64,000 nt of DNA from Xanthomonas maliensis (GTDB lineage Bacteria; Pseudomonadota; Gammaproteobacteria; Xanthomonadales; Xanthomonadaceae). Below the pieces are notes generated by a model, which searched no databases, was not told the DNA's origin, and saw only the letters and a program-made list of their open reading frames with translations. The position numbers and the translations under genes are program-made. The stretch spans positions 1-64,000 of the forward strand of contig NZ_NSET01000059.1 of assembly GCF_009192945.1 (NCBI RefSeq), written 5' to 3'. Positions 53,961-63,312 of the stretch are shown one piece after another; position 1 is the first letter of the stretch, and each line of letters begins with the position of its first letter.

Positions 53961-56416
53961 GGTGGGCGACGATCCTCAGCGCCGTGCTGCTGGCAGGGCT
54001 GATCTTCTTCAGCCTGTGCATGGCGGCGCTGGATCGCGACACGCAACGCTACGGCCACGCGCTCGACGCACTGGACGCGCTGGACATGGCCGATACCAAT
54101 CTCGACAACGACGTATTGAAGGCACGCATTGGCCTGTTGCGCGACTACGACTCGCTCGTGACCGGCGATGCCCACGCGCGCGCCACCTTGCAGCACCTGC
54201 GCCAGCTGGCCGACCATGACACCAAGTTGTCTCAGGCGATCGCGGCGCTGGACGCCGACTACAACGAGAAATCGCTGCAGCGGGAACTGTTCAAGTCGCA
54301 GAACTCGCTGCTGTCGAACTCGCTGGCCTATTTTTGGAGCGAGAGCAGCGCCCAGATCCGGCAAGGCGACGATCCCGTGGCCGCACGCGTGGCGAGTATG
54401 CTGGCAAGCGCGGTGCAACGCCTGAGCCTGGACACGACCGGCGATGCGGTGGCATTGGCGCGCCGGCGCCTGGACGAAGCGGCACAACGGACGACCAGCG
54501 CGTCGCTGCTCCCGCATGGACGCATGCTGCTGAAGCTGCTGCCGGAGACCGATACCACCATTCGCCGCATGCGTCCGATCTCTTCGCTGACCTCGTACAC
54601 GCAGCTCAAGCGGTATCTGCAAGAACAGCATGCCAGCCAGCAGGCGATCGCGCGCCAGGTACGCTTCCTGTTGCTGGGCTCGGCCGTCGTGATGTTGGTC
54701 GCCTTGCTGTACCTGGGCAAGCTGCTGCGGCAGCGCGCACGGGTGTTGCGTCGACGCGCGGAGTTCGATCGCTTGATGGTGGCGGTGTCGCGTCGTCTGG
54801 TGGCCAACGATCGCCACCAGCTCGATGCCGGCATCGAGACCGGACTGGTGCGCTTGGCGAAGTGGGCGAAACTGCCGAGCGCCCGTCTCGTTCTGGTCCC
54901 CGTCGGCAGCGACGCGCGGAGCTGGCCCGACCCGCAAGACCCGGCGTTCGGCCCGTTGCTGGCCGCACTGGCTGCTGCCCGACCGATCGCCGCCAGCGAT
55001 GTGCTGGTTGTCGACGCCAATGGCGCGGTCGCCGCGTTGGACAAGCCCGAACGCGTGCGCGGCGCGCAGTGGCTATGCCTGCGGCAACACGCCGACGCCG
55101 GGACGGTCGCGCTGCTGTGCTTGCGGCTGCCCCCCCGCGCCCCGCGCCGCGATCGCGGCTTGATGGCTGTGGCCGAACTGTTGCCGCAGCTGCACATCGC
55201 CCTCGATACCTTGTTCGATGCGCTGGAACGGCGGCGACTCGAAGACGAAGCGCTGGCGCTGGAACATCGCCTGGAACTGGCGCGACGGATGGAAACGCTG
55301 GGGACCATGGCCAGCGGCATCTCGCACAACTTCAACAACATCGTCGGCGCGATCCGCGGTAACGCCGAGATCGCGCTCTCCAAACTGGCCCCGCACTCGC
55401 CGGCATCGGAGCACCTGCTCGAGATCAGCCATACCACCGCCCACGCCTACGACCTGATCGAATCCATCCTCAGCTTCGGCCGCGTGCAGAACTACAACGT
55501 GCAGCCGGTCGAATTGAACGCCTTGCTGCAGGGCGCGGTCTCGTTGCTGTCGGTCTCGTTGCCATCGACCGTGGCCATCGACCTGCAGCAGGAACAGGAG
55601 CCGCTGCATGCGCTGGGCAATCCGGCGCAACTGCAGCAGGTGATCCTCAATCTGGCCAGCAACGCGGCGCAGGCGATGGACATGCGCGGCACGGTCACGA
55701 TCCAGCTCTCCGCCGCCAAGGGCACCGCGGCCGACGGCACGCTTCGTCGGATCGCGCGACTGCGCGTCAGCGATCACGGCATCGGCATCCCGCCCGACCA
55801 GCTGGACCGTATTTTCGATCTGTTCTTTACCACCCGCAACGGCGGCACCGGCTTGGGCTTGGCAACGGTTCGCAAGATCATCGATAACCACGACGGCCGG
55901 ATCGACGTGGACAGCGCACTGGGCGTGGGCACGACCTTCGTGGTCGAGCTGCCGCTGCGCACAGGCATTGCAGCCGCACGCCAGGCCGCGCCCCTGCCGA
56001 AGACGCGCTCGCGCCATGCGAGCTTGCTGCTGCTGTGCGACGACGCGGCCGAGCTCGACCGCCTGGAAGAAATGCTGGCCGCACTCGGGCACGAACCGGT
56101 CGGCATGCTGGAGCTGCCGGTAGCCGTCGCGATGGCCACCGCCGATCCGCTGCGCTTCGATGGCGTGTTGCTCAAGCGCGATCGCGCTGGCGATGCCGAA
56201 CGCGCCATCGGCGCGCTGCACGCCGCCACACCCAAGCTGCCGCTGATCCTCGCCACGCGTGCGACGAGCCTGGCGACACGCCGGGGCCTGGGCGGTGCCA
56301 TTACCGAAATCATTGCGCAGCCGTTCGACCTTGGCGCGCTGGCCATGGCACTGGAACGTGCGCTGGGTCGCAGGATGGACGTTACACCGCAGGATGAAGG
56401 CAGCCCTGCTCTATGA
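53957..56416 (+). CDS. VirA-like hybrid sensor histidine kinase
   Basis: 819 residues. Membrane helix near the N-terminus, a helical periplasmic domain (about 30-235, DAHL-type), second helix FLLLGSAVVMLVALLYLGKL (about 236-256), a GAF-like region (about 275-410), H-box GTMASGISHNFNNIVGAIRG (H about 455) and an ATPase domain with GTGLGLATVRKII. The C-terminal 120 residues look like a receiver (LLLLCDDAAELDRL) in which the phospho-aspartate strand reads FDGVLLKRDR, so the acceptor is lost. Related VirA proteins sense phenolics and sugars of plants. The partner is the OmpR-type regulator at the head of the operon. Confidence 0.88.
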   Translation: MRWATILSAVLLAGLIFFSLCMAALDRDTQRYGHALDALDALDMADTNLDNDVLKARIGLLRDYDSLVTGDAHARATLQHLRQLADHDTKLSQAIAALDADYNEKSLQRELFKSQNSLLSNSLAYFWSESSAQIRQGDDPVAARVASMLASAVQRLSLDTTGDAVALARRRLDEAAQRTTSASLLPHGRMLLKLLPETDTTIRRMRPISSLTSYTQLKRYLQEQHASQQAIARQVRFLLLGSAVVMLVALLYLGKLLRQRARVLRRRAEFDRLMVAVSRRLVANDRHQLDAGIETGLVRLAKWAKLPSARLVLVPVGSDARSWPDPQDPAFGPLLAALAAARPIAASDVLVVDANGAVAALDKPERVRGAQWLCLRQHADAGTVALLCLRLPPRAPRRDRGLMAVAELLPQLHIALDTLFDALERRRLEDEALALEHRLELARRMETLGTMASGISHNFNNIVGAIRGNAEIALSKLAPHSPASEHLLEISHTTAHAYDLIESILSFGRVQNYNVQPVELNALLQGAVSLLSVSLPSTVAIDLQQEQEPLHALGNPAQLQQVILNLASNAAQAMDMRGTVTIQLSAAKGTAADGTLRRIARLRVSDHGIGIPPDQLDRIFDLFFTTRNGGTGLGLATVRKIIDNHDGRIDVDSALGVGTTFVVELPLRTGIAAARQAAPLPKTRSRHASLLLLCDDAAELDRLEEMLAALGHEPVGMLELPVAVAMATADPLRFDGVLLKRDRAGDAERAIGALHAATPKLPLILATRATSLATRRGLGGAITEIIAQPFDLGALAMALERALGRRMDVTPQDEGSPAL

Positions 56417-56529
56417 CAAATGAAACACAGTCGCTGCGGATCGACACCGGAACGTAGCGCGGGCTGCCTAGCGTAGCGGATGCCCAGACGCAGTAGGTCG
56501 TCTGGTTTCCACTACGAGCGATCCAAGAC

Positions 56530-57513
56530 ATGAATATCCGACCAAGCGATTTGCCTCTTCTGGTGTCCCTCGACGCCTTGCTCGAGCTGAAGAATGTCAC
56601 CCACGCAGCGCAGCGGTTGCACATGAGCCAACCGGCACTGTCTTCGCAACTGGCGCGGCTGCGCGTGCTGTTCAAGGATCCCTTGCTGATGCCCTCGGAC
56701 ACCGGCCGCGGCATGGTGGCCACGCCGCGTGCGAATCAACTGGCCTCACCGCTGCGCGAAGCCATCGGCAAGCTGAGTCTGCTCGGCAAGGACAGTGCGT
56801 TCGATCCGTCGACGTCATCGGCGAATTTCCGTATTGCTGCCGCCACCGATGCGATCGGCTCGCTGGGTGCGGGTCTTGCGGGATTGATCCAGGCCCAAGG
56901 CAATCCGAAAATGCGCCTGGAGTTCGTGCATATCAGTGCAGATACGAGCCTGGACGCCTTCGAGAGCGGCGAGCTGGATCTGCTGATCGATCACGCGCAG
57001 GCGGTTCCTTCCGCGCTGCGTCTGCGCCGCCTGCGCGACGAACGTTATGTGCTGGTGCAGCGCCGTGGCCATCCACGCGGCACCGCAGCGCTGAGCGCGG
57101 CCAGTTACAGCCGGCTGGCGCATGTGCAGGTCGCACACGCACAGGCCTGCAACCTCGCCATCGATGCGCAACTGCGACACCTGGGCCACACCCGCCAGAT
57201 CGCGGTAACCGTGTCGCAATGCGCCACTGCGCGCGACATCGTGCTCGGCACCGACATGGTCGCCACGGTGCCGGCCACGCTGGCAGCAGAGAGCGGGCAT
57301 ACACCGCTGGATTGCTTCGAACTTCCCTTCCCGCTGCCAGACATGGCGCTGGCAATGGCATGGCACCGCCGCAACGATGGCCATGCCGCGCATCGTTGGT
57401 TGCGCGAGCGGGTGCTGGAACTGCTGGTTCCAGAAGCGTCCACCGCGCCGGTAGCGCCGTCGGTATCGGGACGCACCGCCGGCCGTGGCGACCTCGTGCT
57501 GTCCGTCTCGTGA
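56530..57513 (+). CDS. LysR-family transcriptional regulator
   Basis: 327 residues. The N-terminal HTH is LPLLVSLDALLELKNVTHAA and RLHMSQPALSSQLARLRVLF; the effector domain starts near residue 90 (STSSANFRIAAATDAIGSLG). The subfamily looks NodD/LeuO-like by the HTH. It lies directly before tssA, with its stop and the first possible tssA start overlapping (GTGA), so it may be transcribed with tssA and regulate the type VI cluster. Confidence 0.88.
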   Translation: MNIRPSDLPLLVSLDALLELKNVTHAAQRLHMSQPALSSQLARLRVLFKDPLLMPSDTGRGMVATPRANQLASPLREAIGKLSLLGKDSAFDPSTSSANFRIAAATDAIGSLGAGLAGLIQAQGNPKMRLEFVHISADTSLDAFESGELDLLIDHAQAVPSALRLRRLRDERYVLVQRRGHPRGTAALSAASYSRLAHVQVAHAQACNLAIDAQLRHLGHTRQIAVTVSQCATARDIVLGTDMVATVPATLAAESGHTPLDCFELPFPLPDMALAMAWHRRNDGHAAHRWLRERVLELLVPEASTAPVAPSVSGRTAGRGDLVLSVS

Positions 57514-57521
57514 GCCGCGCC

Positions 57522-58550
57522 ATGCAGATCGACAGCGAACAGCTACTGCAGCCGGTCGACGCACAGGCGCCGTCCGGTCCAAACCTGGAATACACACCGG
57601 AGTTCCAGAGCCTGGAAGAACTGGCGCGCCCGCGTCAGGAGCGCGCACTGGGCGCGGGCGTGCTGGTGCCCGAGGCGCCGGAATGGCGTCAGGTCGCCGA
57701 CAGCGCGGAGCAACTGTTGTTGCGCTCCAAGGACCTGCGGCTGGGCATCCTGCTGAGCATCGCCCGCCTGCACCAGGACGGGCTGGTGGGCTGGTCCAGC
57801 GGCGTCGGGCTGCTCCGGCACCTGCTGGAACGGTTCTGGGACGACGTTCATCCCCATCTGGATGCCGATGAGGACAACGACCCGACCGAACGCGTCAACG
57901 CCATCGCGGCGCTGGCCGACAACGAGCGCACCCTGACGCAGCTGCGCAACGTCCGCCTGTTCAAAGGATTGCATCCTGGGCACTTTTCGCTGCGGGATCT
58001 GCGCATCGTGCAGGGCACGCTCAAGCTCGCGCCCGATGAGGTGGGCGAAACACCGCAGCTTGCGGCCATCGATGCCTGCCTGCGCGACTGTCCGCTGGAG
58101 GCGCTGCTGGATCTGGATGCGGCATTGGCCGCTGCGCAGGACGATATCGCTGCCATTACCGGCGTCTTTGCCGAGCGCACCCCCGGACATGGCCCGGAGC
58201 TGGCGCCATTGACGCACGATCTGGGCGAGTTGCGCGCGTTCCTGCGCCCTTATGTCTCCGAGCGTTCCGGCGCGACGCCCGCCTCAACAGAGCATGCAGC
58301 ATCCGGCGCCGACGACGCCAATGCATCCGCAGCGCGGGCGCAGGTCCTGGAGCATCCGGACGATGTTCGCCGCATGCTCGATCAGCTGTGCGACTACTAC
58401 GCGCGCCATGAGCCCTCCAGCCCGGTGCCGTTGCTGTTGCGGCGTGCGCAACGACTGGTCGGCCTGGATTTTGCCGCGCTGATGCGCGACCTGGCGCCAC
58501 GCGGGATCGAGGAGCTGCAAGTGGTGTCGGGCCAGGACCATTCCGATTAG
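57522..58550 (+). CDS. tssA: Type VI secretion baseplate-associated protein TssA
   Basis: 342 residues from ATG 57522 (a GTG at 57510 is also in frame). The ImpA N-terminal domain opens PSGPNLEYTPEFQSLEELA, followed by DWR-like PEWRQVADSAEQLL and LLRSKDLRLGILLSIA. The C-terminal half carries RRMLDQLCDYYARHEPSSPV and LLLRRAQRLVGLDFAALM, the tail typical of short TssA proteins. TssA helps build and prime the baseplate and sheath. It is on the opposite strand to the rest of the cluster in this window. Confidence 0.9.
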   Translation: MQIDSEQLLQPVDAQAPSGPNLEYTPEFQSLEELARPRQERALGAGVLVPEAPEWRQVADSAEQLLLRSKDLRLGILLSIARLHQDGLVGWSSGVGLLRHLLERFWDDVHPHLDADEDNDPTERVNAIAALADNERTLTQLRNVRLFKGLHPGHFSLRDLRIVQGTLKLAPDEVGETPQLAAIDACLRDCPLEALLDLDAALAAAQDDIAAITGVFAERTPGHGPELAPLTHDLGELRAFLRPYVSERSGATPASTEHAASGADDANASAARAQVLEHPDDVRRMLDQLCDYYARHEPSSPVPLLLRRAQRLVGLDFAALMRDLAPRGIEELQVVSGQDHSD

Positions 58551-58716
58551 CGGCTGACAGAACCACGGCAGCGCCGTCGGGCGGGCGTGGACGACGCTCT
58601 GAATCCTGATGCAGCGCGTCTGCACTCCGGTTTCTGTGCGCCATCCACGCTCACCTGGCGGCTGCGCGACTGCCGGTCGGTCGCGCCAGCCCCGTTGCCG
58701 GCCTGCATGGCGGGCG

Positions 58717-59043
58717 TCACAACGCAGCAAGGCCATGCCAGTACACCCAGGCCGCGCCCAGCAGCATCACCGCCGCCCATAAGCGCAACGTCCACGAGCG
58801 CAACGCCGCCTGCAGGGCGGTCGGCGGCTGGCGATCGCGCCGTACCGTCACGATCGGGGTCGGCAAGTTGCGCGGCATTGCGACACGCCGGCGGCGCTCG
58901 GTCGGTTGGCCTGCCGAGCGCACGATCGATTGCAGCAATTGCAGGCGCCGCCGCCGATACTCGGCCGGGGCCAGGCGTCGCTCCGCCTGCGCCGCGTTCA
59001 AATCCTGCAGGATCAGGTTGGCCCGGGTTTCCCAGTCGTTCAT
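58717..59043 (-). CDS. Small membrane protein of the T6SS cluster
   Basis: 108 residues from ATG 59043. Charged N-terminus (EYRRRRLQLLQSIVRSAG) and one C-terminal membrane helix (LRLWAAVMLLGAAWVYWHGL), so it is tail-anchored. Its ATG overlaps the stop of the PpkA gene by 4 bases. A partner of the kinase module seems likely; no family name is known to me. Confidence 0.65.
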   Translation of the reverse strand: MNDWETRANLILQDLNAAQAERRLAPAEYRRRRLQLLQSIVRSAGQPTERRRRVAMPRNLPTPIVTVRRDRQPPTALQAALRSWTLRLWAAVMLLGAAWVYWHGLAAL

Positions 59044-61943
59044 TCCACGTCTCTCACCAAGCGTGCACCGATCCCACGCGACGCCTCGCCGGTGGAGCTC
59101 ACCGCGCCGGGGCCGACACAGGCTGCCGCACCGCGTTGACTGCCGCGCACGGCCACGTCGCCACCGTCCTGGACCCACTCGGCGATACCGCCGGCCATGT
59201 CGAGCAACCCCCAGCTGTTGGACGCCGTCGCTGCACAGCCGTCCTCGCCAGCGCGGGCCGCGCGCAGCCACTCAGCATCGCGTGGCAGCCGATAGCTGCG
59301 GCCGCTGACGCTGCTCAGCCAGGCGGCGTAATCGCGGATCAGGGCAACGCTGACCTTGTCCACCGGCGCCGACTTGCGTGTCCAGCGCGACACACGGCAG
59401 CGCTGGGTGTCGGCGCAGAACAGCGCGAAGTCGGCCACGCTGATCTCACGACGCATCATCGCCAGCGCCCGCCCGGGCTTGGGCAGTACCGCCAGCTCCG
59501 GGCCGCGACCATGCTTGCCCAGGTCGTCGCTGCAGGTGGCCGCGCCGCCGGACGGAGCGGAGATACGGCAAGGATCGGCCGGTTTGGCCGGCGGTGCAGG
59601 CACGGCTGCGACCGGCTCCAGTTTCGGCAGCAGGGCCGTTGTATAGGACGCGCGTTGTCGGCTCGCCTTGGCGACATCGCTCTGGAATGTGCGAAAGCCT
59701 TCCGCATCCTGCGCTTGCAGCGCCATCTTGCGCTCGCGCAGACGCTGCAATACGGCCGGCGCGGGCAGCGCGGTGCCGAGTTGCTCCAGCTCCAACGCGA
59801 ACTGGTAACGCGCCAAGGCCTGGCGCAGTCGCGGCACGTCCTGTGCATCCAGTCCCTGCCCAATGACGACGCTGGCGTCTTTCCACCGCCCTTCGCGGCA
59901 GAGCCCGCGTGCCAGCCCCAGATAGGCATCGGTCAGCCGTTGCGCGCCCTCGCTGCGCAGAAACGGATGATCCGGGCTGCTGGCGGCGATCTGCGCCAGT
60001 TGATTCTTCACCTTCACGACGTCGTTGGCGGCCGCTGCGGTGCGCACCGACTCGATGCGCGCGGCGATCTGCGCCGCACGCTGGGCCTGCGCATCGTCCA
60101 CCAGCGGCGCTGGCGGGATAGACGGCGCGATCGATGCGGTGACGGTTGCCGCGTCGAGCTCGTGTGCGCACTCCTGCAGCAGCGTGGAGTGCGGGAACAC
60201 GCGGCGCCCGGTCGCGAGCCAGCGGCGCGCTTCATCGATACGACCTGCGCTGAGCGTATCGGCGCATCCACGCCGGTAGCGTAACTCGAGTTCGGCATGA
60301 CGCAGCAGGCCGCTGTCAGGTGCAAGCCGCCGCACGCGATCGAGCAGCGCGACCACATTGCCGGGTTGATCCTCGAACAGGGCGCCGGCGTCGATTGCGC
60401 CGGTCAACGCGGTGTCCAGACCGTTGAGCAGGCGATCGCGCTCCTGCTCCATGGCACTGCGGCGGGCGTCCAGGCGGGGCGAGAACAGCTTCCACTGGTC
60501 GCGCAGGATCAAAATACGCTGCGCACCCAGATAGTCTTCGCGGCCACTGGCAGGTTGCCAATAGTGATCCAGCCGCCGCAGCAGGAAGGCTTCGATCGTG
60601 CTGCTGCGGTCCAGGATCAAGCGCCGGCGGTCGTCCTCTCCCAGCGCCCACAACGCCGCCCGTGCATGCGCCTCGTGCACGAACCGCTTCGGCGCTTGTG
60701 GTGAGAAGCGCTCGAGCACCCCGGCCACCTTCTCCCGCTGCGCATGCACCTGCAGCCATACCGTTGCACCGGCGCCGCCGGCCAGCAACAGCACGCCCGC
60801 CAGCAGATACGGCAGGACGCGCTCGCTGCGGCTGCGTGGGCGCAATTGTTCCAGCAGGGCCGTCATCGTCGGTCGTGCGTTGGCCGCGAACGCCAAGCTG
60901 CTGCGCAGTGCGCGATTCTGCCGTCGGCTCAACGTCGGCAAGGGCGCCACGCGCAGCTGCTGCGCCTGCGCCTGCGTCGCCGATTGCTTGGCGAAGGGGT
61001 GACGGCCCGACAGCAGTTCGTACACCACGCAGCCGAACGCGTAGACGTCGTCGGCGAACGCCGGCTCGTCGCCACGCAACATTTCCATGCTGGCGTAGGC
61101 AGGGGTCAGTGCGCCCAGCGTGGCGGCGTCGAACAGCGTGTGGTCATCGCCGGACTCGGCGCCGGCCAATTTCGCGGCGCGGGCGATCCCGAAGTCGAAC
61201 ACCTTGGCAACGTTTCCTGCGCCGACCATGACATTGCCCGGCTTGAAATCCGAGTGCACGATGCCGGCGGCATGCGCGCGTTGCAGGGCGCGCCCCATGC
61301 CTTCGATGAGCGGCCAGGCCTCGGCCAGCGGCATGCCCTCGCCCAGCCGGCCGCGGATCAGCCCGCGCAGGTCGTCGCCCTCGATGTACTCCATCGTCAT
61401 GAACACGATGGCGCCGTCCTTGTCGAAGTCGTATACCCGCACGATATGGTCGTGTGCCAGGCTCTGCGCGCGACGCGATTCGCGCTGCAATGCGATCAGC
61501 GAATCCGGATGACGGCGGAAATCGTCGTTGAGCACTTTCACCGCGATATAGGGATGGCGATCGCGTGCCTCCACCTTGCGTTCGTCGCGCGCCAGATAGA
61601 CCACACCCATGCCGCCACGGCCGATTTCGCGCACCAGCAGAAAGCGGGCCTTCAGCAGCATGCCCACGCCCACCTGGGCCTCGCCCTGCAATTGCGCGAC
61701 CCGACGCCAGCTCGATGCACCGGCACTGTCGTCGGTGTGCGGGGGCGGGTTGACCCGGGTCGCCGCGTCGGCCGACGCCTGCGCGGCGCGCTGCTGGGTC
61801 AGCGGTGCGATGCGGGTGGCGTCGTCATCCACAGCCGGCGGCTGTGGTGGCGTATCGGCGAGGTCGCGGGCCGGTCGTACACGGGTGCGGTCGTCGTCCG
61901 GCGGCGACGTGCGGCCGGTCGTGTCGTTATCGCGGGTGGTCAT
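59040..61943 (-). CDS. ppkA: T6SS serine/threonine protein kinase PpkA, with C-terminal FGE-like domain
   Basis: 967 residues. An acidic disordered lead with TRVRPARD-type sequences that resemble FHA-binding phosphosites (1-95), then a kinase domain (about 100-370) with EIGRGGMGVVYLARD and the catalytic loop HSDFKPGN in place of HRDLKPGN. A membrane helix follows (LPYLLAGVLLLAGGAGATVW, about 375-400), then a long periplasmic helical region and a formylglycine-generating-enzyme-like domain (about 800-960) with ISVADFALFCADT, SYRLPRDAEWLRAARA and LLDMAGGIAEWVQ. PpkA phosphorylates Fha and triggers T6SS assembly. The PppA gene follows upstream with a 4-base overlap. Confidence 0.9.
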   Translation of the reverse strand: MTTRDNDTTGRTSPPDDDRTRVRPARDLADTPPQPPAVDDDATRIAPLTQQRAAQASADAATRVNPPPHTDDSAGASSWRRVAQLQGEAQVGVGMLLKARFLLVREIGRGGMGVVYLARDERKVEARDRHPYIAVKVLNDDFRRHPDSLIALQRESRRAQSLAHDHIVRVYDFDKDGAIVFMTMEYIEGDDLRGLIRGRLGEGMPLAEAWPLIEGMGRALQRAHAAGIVHSDFKPGNVMVGAGNVAKVFDFGIARAAKLAGAESGDDHTLFDAATLGALTPAYASMEMLRGDEPAFADDVYAFGCVVYELLSGRHPFAKQSATQAQAQQLRVAPLPTLSRRQNRALRSSLAFAANARPTMTALLEQLRPRSRSERVLPYLLAGVLLLAGGAGATVWLQVHAQREKVAGVLERFSPQAPKRFVHEAHARAALWALGEDDRRRLILDRSSTIEAFLLRRLDHYWQPASGREDYLGAQRILILRDQWKLFSPRLDARRSAMEQERDRLLNGLDTALTGAIDAGALFEDQPGNVVALLDRVRRLAPDSGLLRHAELELRYRRGCADTLSAGRIDEARRWLATGRRVFPHSTLLQECAHELDAATVTASIAPSIPPAPLVDDAQAQRAAQIAARIESVRTAAAANDVVKVKNQLAQIAASSPDHPFLRSEGAQRLTDAYLGLARGLCREGRWKDASVVIGQGLDAQDVPRLRQALARYQFALELEQLGTALPAPAVLQRLRERKMALQAQDAEGFRTFQSDVAKASRQRASYTTALLPKLEPVAAVPAPPAKPADPCRISAPSGGAATCSDDLGKHGRGPELAVLPKPGRALAMMRREISVADFALFCADTQRCRVSRWTRKSAPVDKVSVALIRDYAAWLSSVSGRSYRLPRDAEWLRAARAGEDGCAATASNSWGLLDMAGGIAEWVQDGGDVAVRGSQRGAAACVGPGAVSSTGEASRGIGARLVRDVE

Positions 61944-62662
61944 GGCGGAGCATTCCGTGGGGCCAGGCGCAAGGCCACGGCCGAGACGTTGTCGCGCCCG
62001 GCGCGGCCGAGCGCGGTATCGAACAGGCGCGCCACCAGCGCGGCAGGCTGCTGCGCGTGCCTGCAGTGGGCGGCGATCTCATCGTCGCTGAGTTCCTTGT
62101 TGATTCCATCCGAGCACAGCAGGTAGTGCTGGCCTGGCCGGCGCGCGCACACCCTCCAGTCCACGTACAGCGCATCGTCGGCGCCGACCGCGCGGGTGAG
62201 CGCACCGCCGGCAGGCTGCGCTCGCCCCACCTGGGTCACATCGTCCTTGTCGCCGGCCACGTGGTCGCGGGTCAGCAACTGCAGCCGGCCTTCTTCGAAG
62301 GCGTAGGCACGGCTGTCGCCCACCCAGCCGCACATCAGCAGGTCGTGGTCGTGCACCAGCACCACCACGGTGCTGGCGATCACGTCCACCCGCCGCGCGC
62401 GCGCCAGGGCACGCAGTTGCTGGTTGACCTGACTCAGCTGCGCATCGATGGCATCGACGAAACTGGCCAGGTCGCCGTCGCGCCGCAAGGCGCCCAGCGC
62501 ATCGACGACCATGCGACTGGCCAGGTCACCGGCGCTGTGGCCGCCCAGCCCATCGGCCACCGCCCACAGGCCGAGGTCGTCGCGCAGCAAGATCGCATCC
62601 TCGTTCTGGCGCCTGACATTGCCTTGCTCGGTACGCCCGGCGGACACGTAACAGGCGCTCAT
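61940..62662 (-). CDS. pppA: T6SS PP2C-type protein phosphatase PppA
   Basis: 240 residues from ATG 62662. All main PP2C metal-binding motifs are visible: RRQNEDAILL, AVADGLGGHSAGDLAS, GWVGDSRAYAFEEG, LLCSDGINKEL and GRDNVSAVALRL. PppA removes the phosphates added by PpkA and keeps T6SS quiet until triggered. It overlaps tagF upstream and ppkA downstream by 4 bases each. Confidence 0.93.
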   Translation of the reverse strand: MSACYVSAGRTEQGNVRRQNEDAILLRDDLGLWAVADGLGGHSAGDLASRMVVDALGALRRDGDLASFVDAIDAQLSQVNQQLRALARARRVDVIASTVVVLVHDHDLLMCGWVGDSRAYAFEEGRLQLLTRDHVAGDKDDVTQVGRAQPAGGALTRAVGADDALYVDWRVCARRPGQHYLLCSDGINKELSDDEIAAHCRHAQQPAALVARLFDTALGRAGRDNVSAVALRLAPRNAPP

Positions 62663-63312
62663 TGCAGGTCCTCTGCAACGCATGCGTTCGCTGTTTGCAA
62701 TGCGCCAAGCAGGACGTGTGCATGGCAGGCCGCAGGCCAGCCGGCGAACTGCATCCAGGCACCCGGCGCAGATCCTGTCATGGCCGTCCACCACAGGCTG
62801 CTGCCAGCGGCGATGGCGCCAGCAGTGGGCAGCGGCGACGCCGACATGGTTGTCTCGTCGTGCGCCTGCTGTGCGAGTGTCACGCAGGCGCGGTCCAACC
62901 AGGCACCGTCCTGCTGTCGCTCTGCCCCGATGGTGCACAACACTGTGTCGGCAGCATCCAGCCACATTGGCAGATGTAGATAGGTCGGCATGACCGCACC
63001 CGTCGTGCCATCGGCATCGCCTGCAGGCAGCGGTGCGGCGATGACCAGGGGAAAGGCGCGGCCGACGCGATCGACGCTGGCACGCATCGCCCCAGCCCAT
63101 GCGGCCGTCCCAGCGAGGCCCGGCGGCAGTACGAAGCGCCACACCGGTGCCCGGCCCTCGGGCGCCCTGCTCACTGCTCCGGCGGCAGACAGCACGTCCT
63201 GCATCGCCGCATGCCACGGATCGACAAAGCTCTCCGGCAAACGCCGATGCACGAAATCGCCAACCGCAGGCAGCTTGCCGTAGAAGCCCGGCGGGCGTTG
63301 CATGGCGCTCAT
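62659..63312 (-). CDS. tagF: T6SS regulator TagF
   Basis: 217 residues from ATG 63312. The start GFYGKLPAVGDFVHRRLPES is the signature of the TagF N-terminal domain (DUF2094). TagF represses T6SS independently of PpkA/PppA in Pseudomonas. In some bacteria TagF is fused to PppA; here they are separate genes joined by a 4-base overlap. The longer frame upstream overlaps tssM and is not used. Confidence 0.9.
   Translation of the reverse strand: MSAMQRPPGFYGKLPAVGDFVHRRLPESFVDPWHAAMQDVLSAAGAVSRAPEGRAPVWRFVLPPGLAGTAAWAGAMRASVDRVGRAFPLVIAAPLPAGDADGTTGAVMPTYLHLPMWLDAADTVLCTIGAERQQDGAWLDRACVTLAQQAHDETTMSASPLPTAGAIAAGSSLWWTAMTGSAPGAWMQFAGWPAACHAHVLLGALQTANACVAEDLQ

Noticed and set aside
58587-62126. 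Long plus-strand frames opposite ppkA and pppA
   Set aside because: They are complementary to genes with complete kinase and phosphatase motifs and have no recognisable protein pattern.
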